Assembly (NCBI GenBank): GCA_937139605.1
Contig: CAKZQG010000038.1
Location: 1 to 62,113, forward strand
Direction of reading: 5' to 3'
Length of the DNA stretch: 62,113 nt
Source: an uncultured bacterium
Lineage (GTDB): Bacteria; DRYD01
The notes under the pieces were generated by a model that was not told the DNA's origin, ran no database searches, and was given only the letters and a program-made list of their open reading frames with translations. The first letter of the stretch is position 1; every line of letters starts with the position of its first letter. A program made the translations under genes and the position numbers. This document shows, one piece after another, positions 1 to 8,125 of the stretch.

Positions 1-414
1 AGCTTTAATACTTATACCTGTAGAATTTTCTCCTCCACCAATAGTACGACTACTAATACTACCGAAATTTATATTAGATAATTTAAAATCTTTATCCTTA
101 GTTTGCTCCCTGACTTCATTTATAATTTTTTCAATATTTTTTAAAGTAATAGATATAAATCCTTGTTTTTGATCGGATACAGAAGATGCTTGTAAAACTT
201 TACTTAATTCTTCATATTTATTTAGAATATTTTGAACTTCATTAAATCGATCTTTTATATTTTTTACCTTATTTTGATAATCAATTAATTGTTTTTGAAT
301 ATTTTCCCATTTAGCTTTATTCTGAAGAACAGGAGCATAATTATATTGCCAACTAAAGAAAGCAGATAAAGCTACCACTATAACTAATACTAAAATCTTT
401 AAAGCTATATTCAT
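1..414 (-). CDS. pilO: Type IV pilus assembly protein PilO, C-terminus cut by window edge
   Basis: The first 138 codons are present and the rest lies beyond the window edge. The protein starts with one membrane helix (about residues 4-22, MNIALKILVLVIVVAL) followed by a long periplasmic coiled coil (about 28-75), the layout of PilO. PilO pairs with PilN in the inner-membrane alignment complex of type IV pili or type II secretion. The assignment rests mainly on position: it follows pilN and pilM in the standard pilM-pilN-pilO order. Sequence similarity alone would be weak. A GspM-like secretion protein is the alternative. Confidence 0.75.
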   Translation of the reverse strand, partial: MNIALKILVLVIVVALSAFFSWQYNYAPVLQNKAKWENIQKQLIDYQNKVKNIKDRFNEVQNILNKYEELSKVLQASSVSDQKQGFISITLKNIEKIINEVREQTKDKDFKLSNINFGSISSRTIGGGENSTGISIKA

Positions 415-446
415 TTATATCATACCCCCTATTAATTACTTCATTT

Positions 447-1046
447 CTATTTTAAATTTTTATAATACATTTCAAAAATATTTTGATTATAATCAAAAGA
501 TAAATCTACATTAAAATTAGCAACTGTTTCACCTTCTTTTTCAGTTAAACCAATAGCACTAACCTTAGGATCTTTAAATGCTACAGAATTACTCATATTA
601 TCTATTAACTTAGATACATTTTGAAGGACTTTTTCTCTTTCTCCTACAATATTTACTCCAAAATTCATAGTTTTAGAATCAAAATTAACACTTAAATTAT
701 TAATCCATGCTTCACTGGGTAAAATATGAGGAAACTCTACCAAAATAAATCTTTGCAATGTTACTTCATTTAATAAAGTTTTTAGATTATCTAACTGAGA
801 ATAAATAACTCTAATACGACTAATAGTATCACTAATTCTCTTAGGGTAATCTTGATAAGAAGTAATTTCCTTTTTTAAATCTTCTACAGAATTTTTAATG
901 TTATCAATTTTAGTTAATTCAGCATTAGCCATATAATATGGAATAAACCAAACTATAGCCCCTATTATCAAAGTAACAACTATAAATATAATATCTCCTA
1001 CATAACTTGGTTTCTTTTGTTCACCAACATCTACAACTATACCCAC
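447..1046 (-). CDS. pilN: Type IV pilus assembly protein PilN
   Basis: 199-residue bitopic protein: short cytoplasmic N-terminus, one membrane helix (about 17-40), a coiled coil (about 45-100) and a small alpha/beta periplasmic domain. The N-terminal segment of PilN normally docks into a groove of PilM, encoded just upstream. The start is a GTG nine bases after a strong Shine-Dalgarno (AGGAGGT); no ATG near it fits as well. The protein would form the PilM-PilN-PilO inner-membrane platform for pilus assembly, twitching or DNA uptake. Family sequence conservation is low, so the call leans on topology and gene order. Confidence 0.8.
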   Translation of the reverse strand: MGIVVDVGEQKKPSYVGDIIFIVVTLIIGAIVWFIPYYMANAELTKIDNIKNSVEDLKKEITSYQDYPKRISDTISRIRVIYSQLDNLKTLLNEVTLQRFILVEFPHILPSEAWINNLSVNFDSKTMNFGVNIVGEREKVLQNVSKLIDNMSNSVAFKDPKVSAIGLTEKEGETVANFNVDLSFDYNQNIFEMYYKNLK

Positions 1047-1082
1047 TTCTTTACCACCTCCTAAATTTTGATTATCTTTATT

Positions 1083-2165
1083 TTAAGTTTTTCTTTGCTG
1101 CCCATGACCTAAAGCTAAACCTAATGCGTTTACATATATAGCTATATTTTCTTTAAACTCATTTTCATATTTTTTTTCTACTTTTATAACATTTTTTAAA
1201 TATTCATAATTAATTTTTTCTACATTAAACTCTATTTCCCTTTTTAAATAATTATCAAGATTTTTAATTTTAGAAACTCCCCCAATAATATAAATTTCAT
1301 TAAAATCAACAGAATATCTACTCTTATAAGTACTAATAGTTCTCTTTATTTCTTTAATTATACTTTCAAAATGCTTAATAAATATATTTTGATACTTAGC
1401 ATCATCAATAGATAACTCTTCAAAACTGTTTAATAACTCTTCCTTAGAAACAGCTAAAACTTCTACCATTCTTTTAATTAAATCATCAGCACCAATTTTA
1501 AGGTTTCTTAATAATTTCATTTTACCTTCCTGAAAAACAGAGATTTTAGTAGAAACAGCTCCAAAATCTATTAACATATTAACAGTCGAATTGAAATTCC
1601 CTTTATAATTAATACCTTCTAATAATCTCCAAGCTCCTAATAAATCAAATTCTACTGCTACCTTCTGTAAATTAGAATTCTTAATTATATCTTCAACAAT
1701 AACTACTTCTTCTAATAACAAAGATATTAACAATAATTCCATTTTACTTTGATCATAAGGTAAAGATTGATTTAAAACTATTAAATCATATTTAGCTTTA
1801 TCAATACCATAAGGAATATATTTGCTAACTATTTCTTCTTTATCTTTTTCTAAATCCTTTTTAGATCTTTGTGTTTCTTCGATTGTTCTAACTATAACAT
1901 TAGGTCCAGAAATACAAGCAATAGTTTTAGTTAATGCTCTATCTATTTTGTTTTCATCTAAAAATTTAATTATAGTTTCCTGAATAACATTAGGATCATC
2001 TAAATTATCTATCCTAATATTTCCTACAAAATTAACTTTAGCGCTAGATAAAACTCTATCATTATCAGTCCATTTACTATCAGCTATAACAAATTTAATC
2101 AAATGATTCCCAATATCTAGACCCAAATTATTTTCTTTCTTTTTAAATATAAAATCTAAAAACAT
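1083..2165 (-). CDS. pilM: Type IV pilus assembly protein PilM (actin-like ATPase)
   Basis: 360-residue cytoplasmic protein of the FtsA/PilM actin-like fold. It opens with a phosphate-1 type motif, LGLDIGNHLIKFV (about 14-26), has a second DFGAVSTKISVF motif near 200 and an adenosine-type motif, IYIIGGVSKIKNL, near 292. These are the nucleotide-binding loops of this superfamily. PilM binds the N-terminus of PilN on the inner face of the membrane. It is the first gene of the pilMNO run here. FtsA itself is a separate, longer gene at 45571-46965, so the two are paralogues with different roles. Confidence 0.9.
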   Translation of the reverse strand: MFLDFIFKKKENNLGLDIGNHLIKFVIADSKWTDNDRVLSSAKVNFVGNIRIDNLDDPNVIQETIIKFLDENKIDRALTKTIACISGPNVIVRTIEETQRSKKDLEKDKEEIVSKYIPYGIDKAKYDLIVLNQSLPYDQSKMELLLISLLLEEVVIVEDIIKNSNLQKVAVEFDLLGAWRLLEGINYKGNFNSTVNMLIDFGAVSTKISVFQEGKMKLLRNLKIGADDLIKRMVEVLAVSKEELLNSFEELSIDDAKYQNIFIKHFESIIKEIKRTISTYKSRYSVDFNEIYIIGGVSKIKNLDNYLKREIEFNVEKINYEYLKNVIKVEKKYENEFKENIAIYVNALGLALGHGQQRKT

Positions 2166-2211
2166 ATTTTTTATTTAATTAATACAGCTTTATTATTTTT
2201 AACCTTATACA

Positions 2212-3348
2212 TTATTTTTTATTTTCTAAAAATAAAAAAAATCCTCCTAAAAAAATAGATAAAAAATTAGGCAACCATAACACAAAAATAACCCCTTTAT
2301 TGGCCAAAACCTGGCTTAACATTAACAATACATAATAAAAAAAAGCAACTAAAATAGCAAACGTAATTCCTACAAAATTACTCCCCCTTATAGGAACTAT
2401 AGAAAAATTAAAAACTAAAAAAAATAAAAAAAATGAACTTAACGGAAATATAAACTTTAAATTAATCTTAATCAATAAATCCTTAATTAATTCTCTTTTA
2501 ATTTCATCATCAACTTTGCTATTATTTTCTTTTATTTTTTTTAATTGATAATAAAGTTCAAATAAATTTAATTCTTCCCTATGCTTCTTTCTAGTTTTAT
2601 TATAAACAGTAAAAGAACTAAATAAATTATAGGTAATTTTATCTAAATAAATTTCCTTCTCTAAATTTCCATTATAATATCTTTTTATATGAACATTATA
2701 TAAAATCCATAAATCGTTAGAAATTAATTTTGCATTTTTAGCTTCAATATACTCTAATATATCCCTTGTTTTTTTGTTTATTTTCATTATAATAATATCA
2801 CTCATAAAATTTAAATCAACGACATATTTTAATGCGTAAATATATTGATAAAAGTCAATAAAATCAACTCTTATAGAAAAATTTTCTATACTCCCCCTAT
2901 ATTCCCCCCAATCATCCTTCTTTAAATTATAATAAATATCAAAACCTTTTTTAATCAATTTATAAGAAAAAAATTCATTAAAAATTAAATGAAATATAGA
3001 AATAAAAAAAACTAAAATCAATAACCTAAAAAATAAAAATAAATTAGATATCCCAAAACTGTTAAAAGCTATAATTTCAAAATTAGAGCTTAACCTACCT
3101 ATAAAACTAACAGTTCCAAAAACAATAGCTAAAGGAATAGTATAATTCAAATAAACAGGAGTTATATATACCATATACTCAATAACTCCTAAAAGAGTTA
3201 TCTTTCCATTAACTACCCACTTAACTACATCATACACCTGACTAACTAATATTATCAAAAAATTAAAAATAATAAACCCTAAAATTACATTATAAATAAA
3301 CCCTAAATATATATACCTATCAAATACCTTCATAAAACTAAATAACAT
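2212..3348 (-). CDS. LptF/LptG-family lipopolysaccharide export permease
   Basis: 378-residue membrane protein of the YjgP/YjgQ family. It has two or three N-terminal membrane helices (about 10-125), a periplasmic beta-jellyroll-like region (about 140-270) and a C-terminal helix cluster (about 295-375), the LptF/LptG layout. LptF and LptG form the membrane part of the LptB2FG transporter that extracts LPS from the inner membrane. Only one copy is in the window, so I cannot tell F from G. The start could also be the in-frame ATG five codons in (position 3333); neither has a clear Shine-Dalgarno. The gene ends 46 bp before pilM. Confidence 0.85.
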   Translation of the reverse strand: MLFSFMKVFDRYIYLGFIYNVILGFIIFNFLIILVSQVYDVVKWVVNGKITLLGVIEYMVYITPVYLNYTIPLAIVFGTVSFIGRLSSNFEIIAFNSFGISNLFLFFRLLILVFFISIFHLIFNEFFSYKLIKKGFDIYYNLKKDDWGEYRGSIENFSIRVDFIDFYQYIYALKYVVDLNFMSDIIIMKINKKTRDILEYIEAKNAKLISNDLWILYNVHIKRYYNGNLEKEIYLDKITYNLFSSFTVYNKTRKKHREELNLFELYYQLKKIKENNSKVDDEIKRELIKDLLIKINLKFIFPLSSFFLFFLVFNFSIVPIRGSNFVGITFAILVAFFYYVLLMLSQVLANKGVIFVLWLPNFLSIFLGGFFLFLENKK

Positions 3349-3357
3349 TAAAATTAA

Positions 3358-6300
3358 TTAAACCACATTATTAAAAAACAAATCAAAATTAGATAACTTA
3401 ATAAAAACTTTTTCATTTAATTCTTGGTATAATTCATTAACAAGTTCAATAGGATCTTTTAAACCCTCTTCAATTAAATCCATCTTTTTTTGTAAATCTC
3501 TTGTTCTTTCTTCGTTAACCAAATCAGAAAATTCATTATTTAATTTCTCATTAACTAAAATCCCTTTTCTCATAGGAATTATTTTATTATATTTTTCAAT
3601 AATATATCCTCTTAAAAACAATCTAGAAATTATATGAGCATAAGTAGAAGGTCTGCCAATTTCCCTTTCCTTCATTAATTTAATTATATCTGATTGAGAA
3701 TATAAAGTAACCGCAGGTTTCTTTATATTATTTACTTCCACTTTATAGACTCCTTCATCTATAATTTCATTTTTTTGAGAAATATATGGAAAAATATTAG
3801 GTCCTATAATATCAACTACTCTATCCTGATATAAAACACTTTCTTCATTATCATTAAATAAAGTGAATTTATAAGAATAAATGATTAACTTTGTGGGTTT
3901 AGCAAAAGCATTTAAAAACCTTTTATATATCATCTCATATAATCTAAAAGCTTGAAAAGGTAACTTATCTTGATAAAATATCTTTACATCTTCAACATTT
4001 AATGGCTTTGTTATTCTAATAGCTTCATGAGTATGAGAATCCTTATCAAAAGTCCTATAAACAAATTCAAAATTATTTTTAATTAAAATATCCTTAGCAA
4101 TCTCAATTCCTAAATTAGAAACAGAATAACTGTCAGTCCTATGATAAGTTATTAATCCATTTTCAAACAATTTTTGTAATAAATTCATAGTTTCATTAGA
4201 AGATAACTTCAAAACAGAATTAGCAAACGCTAAAATATCAGGAGTGTTAAAAGGAGGTAAAATTATATCTTTCTCAATCTTATTAATTATCTCAATTTTT
4301 AAATTAGCTTTCCCTTTAATATTACAGTCAATAAACTGAAGATTCCCAATATTAATATCATTAACTATAGCAAATTTTCTTTTATTAGTATATTCTTTGT
4401 ATCTATTAACAATCCAATTTAATACAGGAGACTGAACTCTACCCGCACTTAGATTTCTATCATCAAAATTATCTCTTAAAAAAGCACTTAAACTAAATCC
4501 AATCCATCTATCCTCAACTCTCCTAACTAATTGACTATTAACCATATTAATATTAATATTTTGTAAATTACTTAAAGCATTAACAACTGCGCGCTTAGTT
4601 ATCTCATTAAAAACTATTCTATAAAAATTTCGCGGATTTAATAATTTATAAATATCAAAGGAAATCTTTTCACCCTCACTATCAGGATCAGTAGCTAAAA
4701 TTACTCCATCTACTAAATAACTAATAACTTTCAATTTTTCTAAATACCTAAAACTACTATAAATATTATCACTTCCACAATAAATACATTTTTCTTGTTT
4801 AGAAGCAAAAGACTTATTACAAGTTCTACATCTCTTTATAGAACTATAAACTAAATTACACTTCCCTATTTTCTTATTACTACTATCAAACTCAATAACA
4901 ACATTATACAAATTTAAAATATTTTCAGATGTTTTAATGAAATCATTATTATCTATACTTAATTCAACAACATGCCCAACACTTGGAACAATAATTAAAA
5001 CTCCAATAGGGGAAAAAACTTCATAACCATTAAAAATATCAATCTTAATAACCGAAGGAATCCCAAACATATTAGCAATCTGTTTAGCTTTAGTGGGACT
5101 TTCTACTATCATTAAATAACTTTTAAAATCTATTTCTTGCTCATTATTAGATTCTTTACTCCTACTATCATCCACTTGCTTTTTTAAATCAATTAATAAA
5201 TATAATAAATTATTTTCAAAATTATGTTCTTTAACTTCAAAATTATTAAAATAAGCTACTTTCCTTAAGGATTCTAAGAAAATTTCATCATCAAATATAA
5301 AGCTAACTCCTTTAGTAATTCCATAAGGAGTTATCCGAGAACATCTACCAGAAGCTTGTAAATAAGTCTTTATATCAATACTATATAAAATTTTATTTAT
5401 AATAACAAAAGCTCCGATAACTAAATTATTATCCATCTTTTGAATATAATCTTTAATCCTATCTAAAGAAACCATCTTCTTCTTAAAAAACAAATTAGAC
5501 AAAAACTTTTGAATAGGATAAAGATTTCTATAATTATCTAAGTTATTTAAATCAATTTTTCTCTTAGGAATTCCCCAAAAAACTACATACCTTACTTTAT
5601 AAGGCAAATCTAATCCCCTAGTTAATATACTATAAGGAGAAGCTACACCTATTAAATAATTTACACTATCATCAATAGTTTTATCCATATTCTCTATAAA
5701 ACTAACTTCTATATCACTAATATTATTGTTATTAATATAATCTTCTACTAATTCATCTTGTAATTCATCCTGAAATAATTCATATAATTCATCTTCTTCA
5801 TTTTGTAAATTTTCAACATTATCCAAGTCATCATCAATTTCTTTAATACCATGTTCTTTATTATTATTTTCTTCATATAAATCTATTAATTTATCAATAT
5901 ATTTAGTTGTTTTAGAAGTAATAACTTTAGAATTAGGGATAATTTTTTCCAATTCCAAAGCTTCTTGTAAAGAATTAGTAAAAATAATAGCTCCAGGACC
6001 CATAGTTTCTAATATAAATAAAAGCTTATTTATATCTTTTTCTTTTATAAAAATATCATCTATATTCCTAACAAAATTAACACTACTACCAACATCAAAT
6101 TTTAATAATTTACTAAATAATATAGTATTTAATCCTTTTTTTAAAGTAGCAGAAGAAATAATTAAAATATTCTTTGGATACTTAGATATTTTTTCTTGTT
6201 GTTCATAAGTTAAATTAAAATCCCGATTTTTAACTTCCTTTATAAATTCTTCTTCAAAACCTAAAAGCATTAAAATTCTATCAGTATTCTTAGAACTTCT

Positions 6301-6849
6301 AGAAACACTATCTAAATCATCTACAAAAATCAAATTGAATACATTTTTTCTTAATAACTCAAAATTTCTCGCTAAAAAATTATTAGTAATAACTAAAAAA
6401 TTATAATCCAATTGCTGTATCTTAAAAATTATTTCATCTTTAATAGATTTTTTTTCATCAGATATAAAGAAAATCAACTTTTCTTGACGTAATTCCTTAT
6501 TATATTTATTTTGTAAATAATCCTTTATTTTAGGCAAATGATTTTGAAAAATATTAAAAGCCTGTTTAACTAATATCTGAGTAGGGAAAATTAATAAGCA
6601 TTTTTTATCTTTAACTAAAGAAAAATAAAGAGCTAAAAATATTCCTAAAATAGTTTTTCCAGTTCCAGTAGGAGCTTGAAAAGAAAAAGACATCCCTAAA
6701 AAAACTCTCTTAACATAACTCCTTTGAATCGATTTTAATTTATACCCAAAACAATTTTCGAAAAATTCCTCGAATTCCCTAACTTCTTGATCAATAATTT
6801 TAAAATCAACAAGATCTTTTAATTCCTCATTATATAAAACATCTACCAT
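3358..6849 (-). CDS. rgy: Reverse gyrase (helicase-topoisomerase IA fusion)
   Basis: 1163-residue fusion that introduces positive supercoils. Helicase-like half: Walker A APTGTGKT (59-66), VDDLD as the DEAD-box equivalent (176-180), ISSAT (231-235) and QASGRCSR (498-505). Topoisomerase half: TOPRIM ESPTKAK (583-589), DPDSEG (721-726), SAGRVQSP (801-808) and the active-site tyrosine in TYHRTDS (Tyr902). One zinc finger, CxxC (674/677) with CxxC (688/691), sits inside the TOPRIM region. The usual N-terminal zinc finger is missing: the first 30 residues contain no cysteine. A very acidic stretch (about 330-372) lies in the second helicase domain. Reverse gyrase is a marker of hyperthermophiles and some thermophiles. 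The start has AAGGGA upstream. Confidence 0.95.
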   Translation of the reverse strand: MVDVLYNEELKDLVDFKIIDQEVREFEEFFENCFGYKLKSIQRSYVKRVFLGMSFSFQAPTGTGKTILGIFLALYFSLVKDKKCLLIFPTQILVKQAFNIFQNHLPKIKDYLQNKYNKELRQEKLIFFISDEKKSIKDEIIFKIQQLDYNFLVITNNFLARNFELLRKNVFNLIFVDDLDSVSRSSKNTDRILMLLGFEEEFIKEVKNRDFNLTYEQQEKISKYPKNILIISSATLKKGLNTILFSKLLKFDVGSSVNFVRNIDDIFIKEKDINKLLFILETMGPGAIIFTNSLQEALELEKIIPNSKVITSKTTKYIDKLIDLYEENNNKEHGIKEIDDDLDNVENLQNEEDELYELFQDELQDELVEDYINNNNISDIEVSFIENMDKTIDDSVNYLIGVASPYSILTRGLDLPYKVRYVVFWGIPKRKIDLNNLDNYRNLYPIQKFLSNLFFKKKMVSLDRIKDYIQKMDNNLVIGAFVIINKILYSIDIKTYLQASGRCSRITPYGITKGVSFIFDDEIFLESLRKVAYFNNFEVKEHNFENNLLYLLIDLKKQVDDSRSKESNNEQEIDFKSYLMIVESPTKAKQIANMFGIPSVIKIDIFNGYEVFSPIGVLIIVPSVGHVVELSIDNNDFIKTSENILNLYNVVIEFDSSNKKIGKCNLVYSSIKRCRTCNKSFASKQEKCIYCGSDNIYSSFRYLEKLKVISYLVDGVILATDPDSEGEKISFDIYKLLNPRNFYRIVFNEITKRAVVNALSNLQNININMVNSQLVRRVEDRWIGFSLSAFLRDNFDDRNLSAGRVQSPVLNWIVNRYKEYTNKRKFAIVNDINIGNLQFIDCNIKGKANLKIEIINKIEKDIILPPFNTPDILAFANSVLKLSSNETMNLLQKLFENGLITYHRTDSYSVSNLGIEIAKDILIKNNFEFVYRTFDKDSHTHEAIRITKPLNVEDVKIFYQDKLPFQAFRLYEMIYKRFLNAFAKPTKLIIYSYKFTLFNDNEESVLYQDRVVDIIGPNIFPYISQKNEIIDEGVYKVEVNNIKKPAVTLYSQSDIIKLMKEREIGRPSTYAHIISRLFLRGYIIEKYNKIIPMRKGILVNEKLNNEFSDLVNEERTRDLQKKMDLIEEGLKDPIELVNELYQELNEKVFIKLSNFDLFFNNVV

Positions 6850-6881
6850 AAAATATCCCTTTTATTAATAATAATTAAACT

Positions 6882-8120
6882 TTAAGCAAAAAAATCTTTT
6901 TTAAATTTATCATAATTTTTATTAATTATACTTAACCTTATATTTTTCAATAATTCATTATAAAAATATAGATTATGAATAGTTAATAAAGTCATAGCAG
7001 AAATTTCATTAGCATTAAACAAATGATTGAGATAAGCTACACTATAATTCTTACAAGTATAACAAGAACAATTTTCATCTATTGGTAAATCATATTTTTT
7101 TACATCCTTACCTTTATAAACAGCAGCAGTTAAATCCAAAGTAAAATTATTTTTATAATTATCTTCATATTTAGTAAAAACAGTACCAGTTCTAGCATAT
7201 CTTGTAGGAATTATACAGTCAAAAGTATCAATCCCATGCTCTATAGCTACAAAAATTTCATTAATAGTGCCTATCCCTAAAAGATGTCTTGGCTTGTTTT
7301 TTGGAAAGCTTAACCAACTTAAAATCTCATATAAATCTTCTTTTGATCTTCCCAAAGACCCTCCTATAGCATATCCATCAAAATCTAAAGATAAAACGTT
7401 CTCTAAACTCCATTTCCTTAAATCATAATAATATCCTCCTTGAACAATCCCATATAAAAATCTCCTATAATCCTTAAAATTATTTTTATTTTTTATAAAA
7501 TATTCATAAGATCTTTTTGTCCAATAAAAAGATCTAATAGTAGATTCCTTAGTATATTCATAAGAAGCCAAAGGAGAAGTACATTCATCTAATGTTAATA
7601 ATATATCAGATCCCAATTTTAATTGAATATCAATAGAATCTTCAGGAGTTAATTTAAAGATCTTTCCATCTAAATGACTTTTAAATAAAATTCCATCTTT
7701 GTCCATTAAAGCTAATTTATCTTGTAGAATTTTTCGTGATTTTTTAAAATGATAATTAAATTTAGATTCATTAGGGAAAATATTAGCGATTTTTCCAACC
7801 CTATCAACTAAAGCTTGTCCTAAACTAAAAGCTTGAAATCCACCACTATCAGTTAAAATAACGCCACTATAATTCATAAACTTATGTAATCCCCCAAAAT
7901 AATATATAACATCTTCAGTTGGTTGTAAATGCAAGTGATAAGTATTACAAAAAATAGCTTGAATCCCTAAATTTTTAACACTAACACTATCTAAAGCTTT
8001 AATAGAACCTAAAGTGGCAACAGGAACAAAATTAGGAGTTTCAATAACCCCATGATCAGTTATTATCTTACCTACTCTCATTAAATTATTCTCATATTCT
8101 ATCTTAAAAAATACATCCAT
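6882..8120 (-). CDS. tgt: tRNA-guanine transglycosylase (queuine tRNA-ribosyltransferase)
   Basis: 412-residue TIM-barrel enzyme that swaps guanine for preQ1 at the wobble position of GUN-anticodon tRNAs, in queuosine synthesis. Visible are the catalytic Asp in TDSGGFQ (Asp91), the nucleophile in FDCIIPTRYAR (Asp301), the substrate loop YAIGGSLG (250-257) and the zinc site CSCYTC (351/353/356) with His382. It is longer than the bacterial norm of roughly 375 residues. Most of the extra length lies between the DSGGFQ motif and the DEC motif at about 178, where about 33 residues are inserted. The gene follows the O-antigen ligase gene by 5 bp, so the two are probably cotranscribed. Confidence 0.95.
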   Translation of the reverse strand: MDVFFKIEYENNLMRVGKIITDHGVIETPNFVPVATLGSIKALDSVSVKNLGIQAIFCNTYHLHLQPTEDVIYYFGGLHKFMNYSGVILTDSGGFQAFSLGQALVDRVGKIANIFPNESKFNYHFKKSRKILQDKLALMDKDGILFKSHLDGKIFKLTPEDSIDIQLKLGSDILLTLDECTSPLASYEYTKESTIRSFYWTKRSYEYFIKNKNNFKDYRRFLYGIVQGGYYYDLRKWSLENVLSLDFDGYAIGGSLGRSKEDLYEILSWLSFPKNKPRHLLGIGTINEIFVAIEHGIDTFDCIIPTRYARTGTVFTKYEDNYKNNFTLDLTAAVYKGKDVKKYDLPIDENCSCYTCKNYSVAYLNHLFNANEISAMTLLTIHNLYFYNELLKNIRLSIINKNYDKFKKDFFA

Positions 8121-8125
8121 AATCT

